A stretch of 64,000 bases of DNA from Hydractinia symbiolongicarpus (taxonomy: Eukaryota; Cnidaria; Hydrozoa; Anthoathecata; Hydractiniidae). The notes below the pieces were generated by a model. It searched no databases, was not told the origin of the DNA, and saw nothing but the letters and a program-made list of their open reading frames with translations. The translations under genes were made by a program, and so were the position numbers. The stretch is taken from contig NC_079882.1 in NCBI RefSeq assembly GCF_029227915.1, positions 19,969,001 to 20,033,000 of the forward strand, read 5' to 3'. Positions 45,401-60,400 of this stretch are shown here, piece after piece (within the stretch, counting starts at the first letter, position 1; each line of letters begins with the position of its first letter).

Positions 45401-48400
45401 CAACAACAAGCACAAGAATTGCCACACTCCATCCACCATACCAAATAGGCTGCCAATCTTCCCACTCCCTTTTCTCACCTGGCTTTAACGGTTTTCGATT
45501 AAAAAGAAAACCATTTGGCGGTTCTCTGTATTTTGTAAAAATGCTATCATTACGAACAATAGTTTGTCTCAATGAGGTTGATCGCACAATAGGATTTATT
45601 CTGCTTAATAATCTCAGCATATTATTTGATGCCATCTAAATAGTATTGTATAAACCTAAAGTTCCTGAGTTTTCTTGTGAACACTTCTTACAGCCACAAG
45701 TTTTTTTTTCTTTCTTCTAAAAAATATGAATAAACAGTACACAGATTTATATTAAAGGAAAGCAATGATAAAAAAGCTGGGTAAACAATACAAAACAATA
45801 TACTTGAAATATCAAGTTTGCTACTATAGTTATAAAAACCGTAAGGCAGTTACATCATATGCCATGACAAAACATTGTTATTTTATGTATGTTACAATGC
45901 AATGCATTTCCACCTTATGTACAAACATGTTAGACCATCTTTTTGCTTAATTTTTAATACTTTACCTTTATATGAGTTGAAAAGGCTTAGAAAATAATTC
46001 TTATCAGCATGCACAGAAATTCTACAGATTTCATGTTTTTTTATCCCAACAAAGCTCCCCTAATAAATTGGGACATTTGTGTTAAATTTGAATTGAGAAA
46101 TAGCTGTTCAAAGGCTACTGAGAATGCTGGACTAAACCCTGAAAAGAGGAGAAATGCAAAATGCAGCAATTAATCACTTTTATTTATTATACTAGTTGAT
46201 AAGGCCTGTAGAAAAATTCACTCAGGCAGAAAAAATAGATTGTTTAAGGTGTTTTGCTGACGTCAGCATTGCATATACAAAAAAAATTTGGCGAAATCCA
46301 TTGCCTGTGATGATTAGAGGTTAGAACACTGATCAAAATAATGTATAGGATCATATCATGACGAACGCCTAAGGAGAGTATAAAGGTTTAAAAAGTTTGC
46401 TGACGTTAGCAAAGACCAGTAAAAACAGACAAAAAGTTTTTGTTTTAAAACTTGTATACCTGTTGCCATCATCTTGAAACACTGGTCAAGAAAATATATA
46501 GGATCATGTATCTTTGACAAACAGTTGCAGAGATATTGGGGTTTAAAGGTTTTTTGATGACAGCATAAACCCATCCATTCCGAAATGGATGCAGGACACA
46601 GGTATGGGGAAATTATCCAATGTGGTCCCAGGCAATCCCTAGTTACCCATGCAGTAAAAAATGGCTGACTTCATCATTAGGTTTCCAAGTTATTTGCCCT
46701 CCAAGTATTAAGTGCAGTGTAATGGCTTCATTAATATTAATATACTTTCCTTTGGACGTTTATATTATTAAACCTTAAAGTTTGGTAAATTACAGAACAA
46801 TTTTATAGGTGATGTTTTATAGACTTTATTGAAGGAAATTATAAAAATACAATCGACTTTGCATAAGTGACAGACAGACACACGGAAGCTCCCTATTATT
46901 ATAAGAGATACCAATCATTTTCTTATGTTCATCAAGCTTTAGTTTATAAACTTAATTAAAGTTGCTGAGACAACCCTCCAAAATATGTTTGGTTAGCGTC
47001 ATTTCTAATCAAAAGCGAGTCCATTGGTCTGTTGGTTGAAAATTTTTCTTACAAAATTAAAAAATCTTATATAAGTCGCAACTATACTATATTTTGTTCT
47101 TTGTTCTTAATACATAAGTCTGATGTACTTTAACCTCCATCAATCTCATGAAAAATGGCTTTTTGACTTGTGTGCTACGGCAGACATTAGGCAAAGGTGC
47201 AGGCTTTTTTAAAACCTCCAAACAGCGTTTTGCAGAGCAACACAAGCATAAAAAGCACCTTATTATTAGTCTCTAAGAGCAAAATAATGAATCAGGTGTC
47301 AGCAGGAATAATGACAATTTTCTGCATGGAATTCTGCTATATGCAAAGAGAAATGGAAAACTGAGGTAAATTCCTTCAGCCTTAGCTGAGCCTTTGCTCT
47401 GGAATAAATAGACTTAAGGGGGACAAAATATATTTTTAATGATCTCTTAAACATTCTGAGCCTGTTAAATAAATTTTAGCTCTAGAAGCTGCTATCCTCA
47501 AAAACATTCTAGCTAGCTAGAATGAAATTACAATTGACCTTCGTTTTTAAAGAAAAAGGAGAAATATAATACCAGAAAAATACGATAAACATTAGCAGCA
47601 GCACCCACAAAATTGGTGATGAATAAATTACTTCAGATACCGCTTTACACGAAACTATTCATAATGGCAGACGCAAAGACGGTTTATGTTTCCTCCTACG
47701 TCCGTAAATCTGAAATTTGTGTTCGACTCGAGAGCATATCTAGCTAGTCACACAAACGGCAAGTCATTAACTCAATAATGTTACCCTAGCCCTGGTGGAA
47801 TTAGAAAGTGCAGGTTAGGCATATTTGAATATACTTAATACCAAAAGAAATCTTTTCTATAGAAGATTACAAAGTAATCAGATTTCAAAGTTTACAAAGT
47901 TCCGTATTGTGCACTGACAGACAAGAAAAGAAATACGAAATACGACCTATATGGCTCGCTTCTTTTCTTAGCAAAAACACTTCTCTTCTCAGTCAAAGCA
48001 CCTCTCTTCTTTCCATCAAAATGTTCTCGTTTCCATGAACTCAAAAATTGCCAGACCTAATTTTAGTCTGGAATATTGATTTTAACCTAGATTTTGTTAT
48101 AACTTGCATGTTTAAATAAATGACATACCAGCTCTTGGTCATACAAAGATCCATTTGGCACATGGGCATTATAAATACCTATCATTTTCTGTAGAAATAA
48201 TATGTTTCAAGGCATGAAAATCTACTATGTTATTGGTAGTCCCTCTACTTACTTAAAACGGGTTAATTGAAAACATGGGGTACCCCAAATGGAATAGTGT
48301 TTGGGGTAGTAGTTTTATTTTACAGACTAGATAATTATGTGCTCTCCTTTGACCAGTTTTGCAGATGGAAGATCCCATTAGATTTGGACTGAATGGTTTC

Positions 48401-51400
48401 TATTACAATAATTTTACATGTAAACAACTTGAGAAAAGTCTTCCCTCGTGCAAGGTTCTCACAGCAAATGTTCTGGTTATCTATATAATAATACGCTAAG
48501 TGTGTCTGTGTGTCTGTGACAGGCAAAGTGGATGTCTTCATTTTCCTTTGATGTTGCCGAAAAATGCAACTCTAATATGTCAAATTTTCTGACGTTATGG
48601 CGCGACGAAAATAACACTACTTTAACGTCAATATCCTATATTAAATTAATGAAGCCATCACAGTGCACCTAAAACTTTGGGGCCAAATAACTTGGAAACG
48701 AGGTGGTGACGTCAATGATTTTTCACCGCGTGGGTAACTAGGGACCACCTAGGACCAATTTGGGTTATTTTCCCAAACTTGGGTCCCCGAATCCGTTTCG
48801 GAATGGACGGGTTGATGACGTCATCAAAAATCTTCAAACCTTAATATCTCTGAAACTGTTTGTCAAAAGTACATAATCCTATACATTTTCTTGATCAGCT
48901 TTTCAAGATCTATACAATGAAGACATTAGATATATAAAATTCTGGAAAAAAATTTTATGTGTGATTGCGGGTCTTTGCTGACATCAGCCAAATTTTTAAA
49001 CCCTTATATTTCCTTATACGTTCGTCGAAAACCCATGATCCTATACATTTTTCTCATGAGGGTTTTAGCCTCTACACAGGCAACCAATAAACTAAACTTC
49101 GCTAATTCTTTTTTGTATCTGCACTGCTGACGTCAGCAAAAAGTCTAAAATAATCAATTTTTACATTGTCCTCCTGCCTAAGTGGATTTTTCCACGGGCT
49201 TTATCGACTAGATCTCTTATAATAATACGGAGTGTATGTGACGGTCATAGTGGATATCCTCATTTTCCTTTAAAGTCGTCGAAATTTCCTTTGAAGTTGC
49301 GGAAAAAGTATATCTCAAATGTTAAATTTTATGATGTTACGGCGCGACGTCAATAACACTACCTTAACGTCAATATCCTATATTAAATTAATGAAGCCAT
49401 TACAATGCACTTAAAAATTCGAGGCCAAGTAACTTGGAAACGAGGTGGTGACGTCAATGATTTTTCACCGCGTGGGTAAGTAGGGACCACCTAGGACCAA
49501 TTTGGGTTATTTTCCCAAACTTGGGTCCCCGAATCCGTTTCGGAATGGACGGGTTGATGACGTCATCAAAAATCTTCAAACCTTAATATCTCTGAAACTG
49601 TTTGTCAAAAGTACATAATCCTATACATTTTCTTGATCAGCTTTTCAAGATCTATACAATGAAGACATTAGATATATAAAATTCTGGAAAAAAATTTTAT
49701 GTGTGATTGCGGGTCTTTGCTGACATCAGCCAAATTTTTAAACCCTTATATTTCCTTATACGTTCGTCGAAAACCCATGATCCTATACATTTTTCTCATG
49801 AGGGTTTTAGCCTCTACACAGGCAACCAATAAACTAAACTTCGCTAATTCTTTTTTGTATCTGCACTGCTGACGTCAGCAAAAAGTCTAAAATAATCAAT
49901 TTTTACATTGTCCTCCTGCCTAAGTGGATTTTTCCACGGGCTTTATCGACTAGATCTCTTATAATAATACGGGTGTATGTGACGGTCATAGTGGATATCC
50001 TCATTTTCCTTTAAAGTCGTCGAAATTTCCTTTGAAGTTGCGGAAAAAGTATATCTCAAATGTTAAATTTTATGACGTTACGGCGCGATGTCAATAACAC
50101 TACCTTAACGTCAATATCCTATATTAAATTAATGAAGCCATTACAATGCACTTAAAAATTCGAGGCCAAGTAACTTGGAAACGAGGTGGTGACGTCAATG
50201 ATTTCACCGGGTAGCTAGGGACCACCAGGACCAATTTGTGTAACTTTCCCAAACCTGGGTCCACAAATCCGTTTCGGAGTAGACGGGTTGATGACGTCAT
50301 CAAAAAACCTTCAAACCCTAATATCTCTTCAACCGTTTGTCACAAGTACATGATCCTATACATTTTCTTGATCAGCGTTTCAAGATCTATAAGATGAAGG
50401 CAACAGGCATACACATTTCTGAAAAAAAAGACTGGTTTCTGCTGATGTCAGCAAACTTTAAATGACGGTTGTTTTTCTCTGTTATCCTGCCTAAGTGGGT
50501 TTTTCCACAGGCCTTATCGACTAGTAATGTTATAATGCTTTTCAATGACCAAAATATCATGAAAACAAGGCCAGCAATTTTTTTCAAATTTAAATATCTT
50601 ACAAAGAAGGCAAGGTCCTTATGTCAAATTTTCTCCTTATAAAGTTGTCTTTACAATGATCAAATGACATGGAAACAAGGCTATAGCTGTGTAAAATTTT
50701 CATTATGCTACAAGGTACGGTCAAACCTTTATAGCTATGAAACACTGCTGCATTATGCACATGGGTTTCCCTTAGTGGATGATCAATGAGAAACAGATAA
50801 GCAATAATCGAGCCTTTAAGAACAGAAAAACCTAAGCTGCATTAAGCGTACTGCTGTTTTGCTTATAAAAAGAATGTATAACATAAAATATACAGTGTAG
50901 TGCTACAAAATTAAAATTGTTGAACATGAACAATAACACCAAAACTTTGGTCTAAGCCTTGCTTGTAAGCTATGTCTGTCACACTTTGCATGTTAGATGA
51001 TGTGCTTATATATTCCAGACAGACCTTTAATAAAATGCAGTTCAGCCATTATAGAAAGTAGATACTGTTTTATTCATAAGAGCAAACTTTATAGGTCTAA
51101 AACTAGCACATGTGTAACGTGATTTTGAAGACTAAGCATTCTTTCAAAGTATTTTTTTCCTAAGTATTGATAAAATACTCCAGTTGATTTAAAACTGCCT
51201 CAAAATAAGCTGTAAGCTTCTTCTACAAAAAAGATCAAAAATCACAAATTTATGCCCAAAAAAGTGCAACATAAATCTAACATATTCACTTTTAACTTTT
51301 AATCAGCAAAGCATTTTCTTTATTATCAGTTAATATCTCGGGTAAATACAGCTCTTTACTTGGCTATTTGCACATTTTTCTTTGTTCAAAGTAAATACAA

Positions 51401-54400
51401 CATTTTGTTTAAATAGAACAGTGTTCTTTACAAGTTTATTATACATGGTCTTTAGAAGGCTGTTTTTATTGTAAAATGTATCCTTTTTTAGACAATTTTA
51501 ATTCAAATTTTTGGCTACTTCTGTATAAGAAGCTCTGAAATATTAAAAATGTTTATTTTCATGCCAATTATTGCAAATGGGCAAAGAAATAACATTATTT
51601 TAATTGTTGTAAAAAATGAAAAGGAATGAAATAAACACTGCCTCAGATGTCAACTTGGCCCTAACGGCTTATATTAGGTTTTTTGTATTGGGAAGGTTGG
51701 TTACTATTTTTTATAAGAGCCAGGAGATCCTGACTTGTCAATGTTCTTACCTTTGTCCAATTTTCAGCAAATCGTAACCTCATTTTTCTTACAAAAAACA
51801 AGTGATACTGATAACTCATAAAAAAATATTACACTCTGTAATTTTCACAAAATCGAGGCTGGATGGCTTATTTTCCAAACCGTTTTATTTTTGAATTCTT
51901 CAAATATGAGGCATAAGAGGTTTATTCAACAGACTTCCAGCAATTTTTTAAAAGACAAGAAAAGATTCTGTTCCAACAAGTTTTTTTTAAAAAAAACACA
52001 AATAAAAACGTCTTTGAGACGTTGATTTTGAACAAGATTTTACTGGGCTCACAGAGACCAAATAAGGACGTCTTTAGGATATTCAATTTAAACAAGATTT
52101 TACTGGTCTTAGGAAGACAAAATAAAAACGTCTTTGAGGCGTTTATTTTAAACAAGATTTTTTGTCCGAAATTATTTCCCCTACGTTGTAAGCATTTGTT
52201 CAAAAGATTTTTTGATATTACTCTCCATTTGGATTGGTATATTTACTGCTCTGTCCCTTTATTATGTAATTAAAGTTTGTGTTTCACCATTTAACTATTG
52301 CATGTATTATTGTTTCTGTAAAACCTCTTTGTGATACACTTTAATTTTGCTGATTTGTGTTTAACCCTATGATAGCTTGTCTTTTTTGTCTTTTGTAACC
52401 TTAAAGTGCTGGCCATATATCTTGATCCACTTATGCTTAAGTGATGATGTCACAGGCCAGGTGTTTACCAAAACAGGTCATTTTCACTGCAACATGTCTT
52501 AAATTATCATGTGTTACTAAATGGTATGACCTTGCGAGATTTATAACCACTAAGCTACAGTGCTATGGGATAAGGTACTGTTTTAAAGAGGAACCCTAAC
52601 CACATTTAAATACCTCCTGGTCAAGACAAAGTGGCATTTAAAAATGTAACATCAGCAACAAGATTGTTGCTAATGTTGACATAAATATTTATGCCTTGAC
52701 TCAGGCTCAATAATTTATATCATTAAGGAATTTCTTGTGTTTTCCACATAGATCCTTATGAAAAAGATTATGAAACACATCAGGTGGATGAAAAACATTG
52801 TGAACAATGTGATGCAAATGCATTGTGTGGCTGTAATTTGAAGACTGGTAACTATCGTTGTGTTTGCAAACGTGGTTGGTATGGAACAGGAGAATATAAA
52901 AGAACAGGACACACCTGCTTTGGTATTTAATTTTACCTCACTTCTTAAATTATTTGATCCGAATTGTTGAGTTATTATTTGATTTTTGAATAATATCTTT
53001 TTGAGAATAAATTTTTAAAATTCTGTCCTTTGTGTATAATTAAAATTGAAGGAAAACAGTTTTTCTGGTAATGGCAAATCATGATTTCATAGCACCCTAT
53101 TTCTTTTTGTAGTATAGGTCAAAGTATTTAAGTAGCATAAGATATTAACTATGAAATTTCTTCTATTTTACAGAATGTTCAAAAGATACTTATGGACAGC
53201 GTCGAGGTTACACAAATGGTTGTCCAAAGTGCCCTGCAAATTCTGGTACCAAGCACAGTCCAGGAAGGCCAGCTTTGTCTTTGAAAGATTGCTTTTGTAA
53301 CATTGGTTTTACTGGAAATCCTGGTTTGGGAATACCTTGCACTCGTAAGTTTCGTTATGTTAAAGGTAAAGTTCAATTAACTTTACTGAATATTGAACTT
53401 TTGCACAAAAATAGCTAAATTACTTTTAAGCTAGGCTTAAGATAAGGCACTATGTTTTATAAAGTACTCTATTTATTAGAATTTTCATAAAAGAAGTAAA
53501 AAAAATATTGTTATTTTCAGCTAGAAATTGGAGCCCAGCTGCATCATAAAAAGCATAATTGGTTAACAAAAAAAATGACATGTTAAAAAACTCTCATACC
53601 ATAAATAAAGACAAATCCTAATCAGTGTGTAGAAAACAGCTTTTACATATTTCCTCACAGAACCATTTTAACAAAATTTAAATCTCTTTTTTTATATAAT
53701 GAATGTATACATGTCCATGTTTCAATGTTTAGTTTTTTATGAAGTGGGAGTTGAGCTTTGAAATGTAATGCTTATATTTGACTGAACATTTTATTATGCA
53801 GCGTTAAACTAGCTATATGTTTTGGAGTGGAAAATAAGAGTTTTTGCATAAAAAATTTATTTGCATACAGCTTAATTTTTACATGAAGGGAGTCGATTCT
53901 GATTGGCAGAAAAGTGGATCTCACAGCATGCTTATTATCTTAAAGTTACAGAGGAGTAAACCTATTTGCATTTTTTAAAAATATTTGAGTGAAATTAAAT
54001 TCTTGTTAAGAAATTGTTGTATCACTTAATAAATGAAAATGCTGATTTGAAATTTTGCTAATTATTTTAGCTACCCCATGCGTTCCTGCACCAAGTATAA
54101 ACTTTGGTGTAATTGTTAATAAAGCAGTTTGTGACGAATCGACGTACGGAACAAAATGTTATTATAAATGTAAACAGGGATACAAGATGACTACTTCCAG
54201 AGATTTTATCCAATGCACTGAGAAAAAAACGTGGGATCTGCCAGTGCCGAAATGTGAATGTAGGTTTCGTTATCTTAGTTGTTGATCAAACTCCTACAAT
54301 CTGAATAATTTTACTTCACTCCCTCTTTTTGTTCAATAGAAATAATTTAACCTGTCTTTCTCGTAATATTTTATTTTAGTAGTATGTTTGCTTCACATGC

Positions 54401-57400
54401 TTTTTTTGCTTAGTGATCACCTGCAAAGCAACATGGGTAGGTACCCCTGCTGCTACACATTCCTACATACATCAGTGTAACAATACATTAATGGACAAAA
54501 TTGAAAAAACTCTTCCAGCAGGAACTAGCTGCACATTTACATGTAATCGAAAATACTATAAACACGGTGGCGATGAAAATATTCAGTGTTTACAATCCGG
54601 TGACTGGAATGGCGAAATTTTGGATTGCAGAGGTGATTGTACATTTATGTACATATGTATGACTAATAAATCATTTAGCTTATTATATAAATTGTATTTA
54701 TTTGCAGAGATATAAACATACACAAGGGTTTGTTCAAAAAATATTTAAAGGCATTGGATGCCCCTGTTAATCTTGTTATCATGAGAGGGGGGGGGGTCTC
54801 CAGATCCGCCTAAGTAGATTTTCCAGAAAAAAGAAACTCAAATTGTTTTCTGTGCATAAGAAGATAAAATTGTTAATCTAAATTATAACTATCTGCCATT
54901 TGACATAAAAAAACAATTTTTTCTGACAAGATAAATGTCAATTCCATGTGTAACATGATTAATATGCCATTTTTTACTTCATCATTTTCCATAAGCATAA
55001 TAAATTATTGTTAGCTGTTCTATTACTTTGTCTTGTCTTTTAGAAAGCAAATGCCCCATCATACCAAGACTTAGTAAAGTAATAGGTGTCCAAGATCCTG
55101 AATTTGATTGTTTCAACAAAACCCTTAAAGTTGGGGATAAATGTACATTTTGGTGTCCAGGTGGTTATTCCCTTAAAGGACGAGCTGTTTTTGAGTGCTT
55201 GCCTGGATCAAGTGCCATTGGTAACTGGAACGTTAATACTGGAATAACCTCTAATATCCCTACATGCATTGGTAAGTTATTCTAAGAGTTTGACTTATAC
55301 AACAATTGTTTATATCTTCTTATCAATGTTTCTATCTTGTGTAGATATCGAGAAGCCAAAATTTGCTGATACTGACCGATGTGACCTTGGCATACAAATT
55401 GTTAGTGAAACCTTGCCAGGACGAAACTATGCTGACATTAATTTTGAGGTAATCAATGCAACTGATAACAGTGGCGATCCTGTAAAAGTAACATGCATAG
55501 ATGACACTGGTCATTGTGGGTATGAAATGGGAAAAACATATCCAATTGAAATAACCAGAACATCAACTGACAGAGTTATGAATGTTAAATTTAATGCAAC
55601 AGATTCCTCTGGTAATTCAAGGTTATGCAGGTTCCAGGTGACTGTCGAAGGTATGAAAAATATAATGTATGTAATTCAATAATAACGTTAAGGGAAAGTG
55701 AGCATGATTTTAAATCACGTTAATATTCCTGGTATCAATTTATTAGATGTAAATTGTATGCATATGTGGAGAGAAACTCATATTTTTTCTATAGGTTGTT
55801 CTTTTGGTTGCTATTTCCCACTGAAATGGAAAATACAGAGATCTATAAAGTGGGGAAAATTTGACCCCTCCTGAATTTCTTTCTCAACTGTTTTGATTAT
55901 CTTAACCAGAAGGGATGTACCTAAAATGGTTTTACATACATGAATTCTCACCATGGTTTTTAATTATCATAAAGAATTTTTTAGGGATACTTTGGTATTT
56001 TTTATATTTTCTTATAGATAAGGAAAAACCTAAAGTGCAATCCTGTCCCGACAACATCAAAGTAAAAACTGCCCAATCATCTCAAGCAGTAAAATGGAAA
56101 GAACCTGTATTCACTGATAACTGTGGGGAATACCCTGACTGCAATGTTCAAATCACAACAACTGTTGCAAGCAATAGTATTTTTTATGTAAACGTTCCTA
56201 TTACAGTCAAGTATACTGCTCGTGATCCATCTGATAATCGAAACGAGGAGTGCAAGTTTGATGTTAAATTGGAAGGTATGTTACTTGACTCATTATCAAT
56301 TTTAAAAATATTTTACCTTGAATAGAAAAGTGCCATCATTTTATTAAAATACTATGCCTGTTTTTAAGTGTGAAATAAAAGGACAAAGCCCTACTTGTTT
56401 GAATCACAAATATGTTTCTTGGCTTCAAAGACTGTATCTAATGCTAATAAAACTACTGTTACTAATTTTAGAAATAGGATGTGAGGCAATTGAACCTCCT
56501 AGAGATGGAGTTGTTGCAGTTTACAACAAAATAGCTCAACCAAAGTGTCGTGTTGGAACTTATCCAGACAAATTGATGTCAAATCTATACTTCTGCCCTA
56601 TGGGGAAGTGGGTTGCAGCTGGACAAGGAGTTTACCCTTTTCCTGATTGTCTTCGTAAGACCAGTTCTTACATTGTATCAGTTTCTAAATAATTTTTTGT
56701 GGACACTATCGCAAATTTTCAATAGACTGGAAAAATATGTTTGCAATACGAAGAGCTCTCAAAATAGCAAAAAAGATCCAAAGTTGAGTAAACGCTGTAT
56801 AGCAAAACAGGAATAACTTCAAATTATCTGATTACAGTTATGTCTGCGCACAGGTGAAAAAAACTTGATGCAGGGAAATCTTTTAAATTTACCTGTGATA
56901 AATAAATAATAGAATAGAACTACATCGTCATGTTCTCTATTTTTAGACATGGATCCACCAGATGGTGTTACACAGGCTATGCTTGTTCAAGTATTGTTTG
57001 AAGGTGACTGTAATGATGTTGCAACAAAAACGCAAATCAAATCAGATTTTAAAAGTTATACCAGAGTTGTGGTTGGTCTTGATGAGATAGATGTCTTTTG
57101 CGGAAGTACGACATTAGTAAATAAAAGACGTAGAAGAAGAGGTGTCAAACAGTTGACAGTTAAAGTCGCAGTCGTCACTTCCACTACAAAGGAAAAAGCT
57201 CGAGAAGATCCAGCAAAAGTTTTGACAGATTTGAAAACAAAAATGACCAATGAAATAACACCAAACTTTGTGAATAATGTGAGAAAGTTAACAAACTGGA
57301 GATCTCTTAACAAGTACATTCATTCTTTAAGTGGGATCAATAAACAAGGTTCACCAAAAGAAAAGTGTGTTGAAGAAGGGGATGAACAAAACGATAATGC

Positions 57401-60400
57401 TGATATTACAAAACGATGTTGTATGTGGTTTTATTGTTTAGCTTGCTATGACATATTGATGGTTATTTTTATGATTATTTTTAATGCACATAGTTCTATG
57501 TTGTATTTAAGCAATTTCTTATTTCATAGTAACGTGTGGTGCTGGAAAGTTTAAAAACGTGTTAACAAACAAGTGTGAAGATTGTCCACCTGGTACGTAC
57601 CAACCGGAAACTGGAAAAACTGAATGTTTGCGTTGTCCTTCAGGAACAGTTATTGTTGGATCTGATGTAAAGAATGTAACTTCCTGCAAAAGTAAGCTTT
57701 TATAAAATATGGTTATTTTCTGCTACAGAAAAAAATCCTTAACGTCTGGTTTGAAAACTTTTTCTGCAAGTTTGCTACAAATTAAATAAAGGTATTTACC
57801 GTGTTGGAAATAAAATTTGTGATTTAAATAGACATAGTGAGTCATAAACTTTTTACATTACAACTGGAACTCATTCTGGTGCATGTTTAAGAAATACTGG
57901 ATTACTTATAAAGGATCGATACCACTGTACAAATCTGAGTTTGTTGAAAAATAAAAATTTTTAAAAATCTACTTGAGGTACTGTCCCATGAAATTGCCGT
58001 TTGGGAGATGTTTTAATTATTCTAGAGACTAAATCGAAACACAACCCTAAATTTTTAACACTGCAATTAAATGTACACAAAAACATAAGATTACAAACAG
58101 ATATTAAATTTTATTTTGAATTTACGCCTGTACTCTGTCAAAATGGTAGCCAAATTGTAAAAAGGATGCACAAATTAGTGATGCATACGATAAGTTAAAA
58201 CTCGAGGACTGGAATGTGTGCAACAGGTGAACCTGTGGATTTTTCCATGGGCTAAGAACAAATTTTTACAACATAGCTAACAAATTTTGATCTAAAAAAC
58301 AACAATGATTTGGTATGGAATTCCATTTTTATCACAGTTCACATTTGCAGTATGTAGATTTTCTAAAAGGAACAAGAAATTTTTACGGATGTCTAACATT
58401 AAATTAATTAGTAGGCAACGTTTCAGGAGATCCTTTTTTTATCCATAATAAACAAACAAAACTTGTTTCCACACCATAAAAACAAAACATAAATATAGGC
58501 AGAAAATTTCTGTATATACACTTTATTAATAAACAAGAAAATGAATATGAATCCTAGAGCTTTTTTTAAACCAAAAACAAACTTGCATATAACATTGTTT
58601 ATAATTTACATTGCATCTTTTATAACTTATGTTGGATCTTCTTGCAGTAACCGGTCTTTAAAATAATAAATCTATGTTTGTTAAAACCTTAATCATCATT
58701 TGAGCGATTGTGGTTATTTGTTTTTGTTAGTTCAGAGGAAAACTGCTGTATGAGAGGTGTGTAATGGGCTACGTTAAACACATATCCTTCACAATTTTCT
58801 TTTCACTTGTAAAGGTGAAATTGGCTTGATGTCAGATGTTAAGTCCTGTTGTGTTGTGTAACATGAATAAAAGTTGTTGCATATCTATAATGAAGTCTTT
58901 ACTTCATGTCAAGGATGCATGAAATGTGATGCATATATGTCTAATGATTAGAAATAATTCTTTTTTAGGCTGACAACTACTGTTTAGATAAGAATGTCAT
59001 TATAAATACTGATTACTTATTTTAGCATTGTGCAAGCCTGGTGAATATTCTCCAAATGGACTGGCACCATGCAGTGTGTGTCCAAAAAGTCATTATTCTG
59101 ATAAAACTAGGAGTACATCTTGTGAAAAATGTCCTGATGGAACGCTGACTTTGGAGACTGGCGCAAAATCGAAATATGATTGTGGAAGTTAGAAACATTA
59201 TTATCTTCATTTTTATTCTTTTTTTTTTAATTTTATTCCTTTACCAAGGCTTATGCTCCAGAGTTCTCTTTCTTTTGTTACTCAAGAAATAATTTGATTT
59301 CCTAAACAAATCTTGTATATATCCACAGTTTAAGGAATTTTATGTATTTTACACTTTAAAAGAAGTTAAAGTACAATACAATAACTACCATTGCCATAAG
59401 TTTTTTTTGCGCCAATGGTATATGAATATGATTTAAATTTAATTGCTTTAATTTATCTTTTTATTTATCAGTTTACTTTGTATTGACTCTAGCATCTTGT
59501 TTACCTGGCACTTATTCTTCTAATGGTGTGGAGCCTTGTACTCTTTGTCCAAAGGGACGATATCAAGGAAAACATGGAGCATTTAAATGTAATGTTTGCC
59601 CGGATTTGCAGTCCACTGCTGGAAAGGGGTCTACATCGATTTCTAGCTGTGTTGGTAGGTTGTTATTGTGTTGCTGATTACATATTTAGCTTATATTTCC
59701 GGATGCTCTTAATGCCATTTCAATTACATTTTACTTTACATACCAGCTGTAAACACATGCTGGTGTTTTGGTGCTACTCAAATGCAAAATAAAATGAAAA
59801 TGAGACTCTTTCATACATTGGAGCACAAAAGTTTCTAATACTATGCTAATGTAAATTATATTTCTGGATTTATTAAGAAATTGTATTGAAGGGGAAAAAA
59901 GGGAAGAAAGAAAAAATTAGGTTGAAATCAGGAAAAAAATATTTTGCTCAACAGTCCTTGAAATTTTGAAGAATATGATTGTATCTACTACAGATGAATA
60001 ACAATCATGTTTTACTCCACGTAAGATAGTTTCCCAAAACCATATTTTGCATGTTGCTAAATTATTTTGGTTAAGTTTTATTTAAAATTTTGTTATTATG
60101 AAACTCTAATAATACTGTATTAAAATTTTATTTAGATAATGATGATTGCAAAAGTAATCCCTGCTTAAATAACGGTCATTGTCTTGATCTAAAGGACACC
60201 TATAAATGTGAATGTAAAGAAGGTTATTGGGGCAAAAGTTGTGAACTGGAAGTTAATGAATGTGCTTTGCAGCCTTGCATTAATAATGGAACCTGTCTAG
60301 ACAAGGTAAGATTTTGTGACATTTGAAAGAAAAGAATCATTTTACAAAAAAGCTTTATATAAAGTTAAAACCAATATTATTTGAAACAATGTTTTGTCTG

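Noticed and set aside
51922-52273. Overlapping open frames on both strands with ~20-residue repeats
   Set aside because: Produced by a 60-bp minisatellite whose period is divisible by three.
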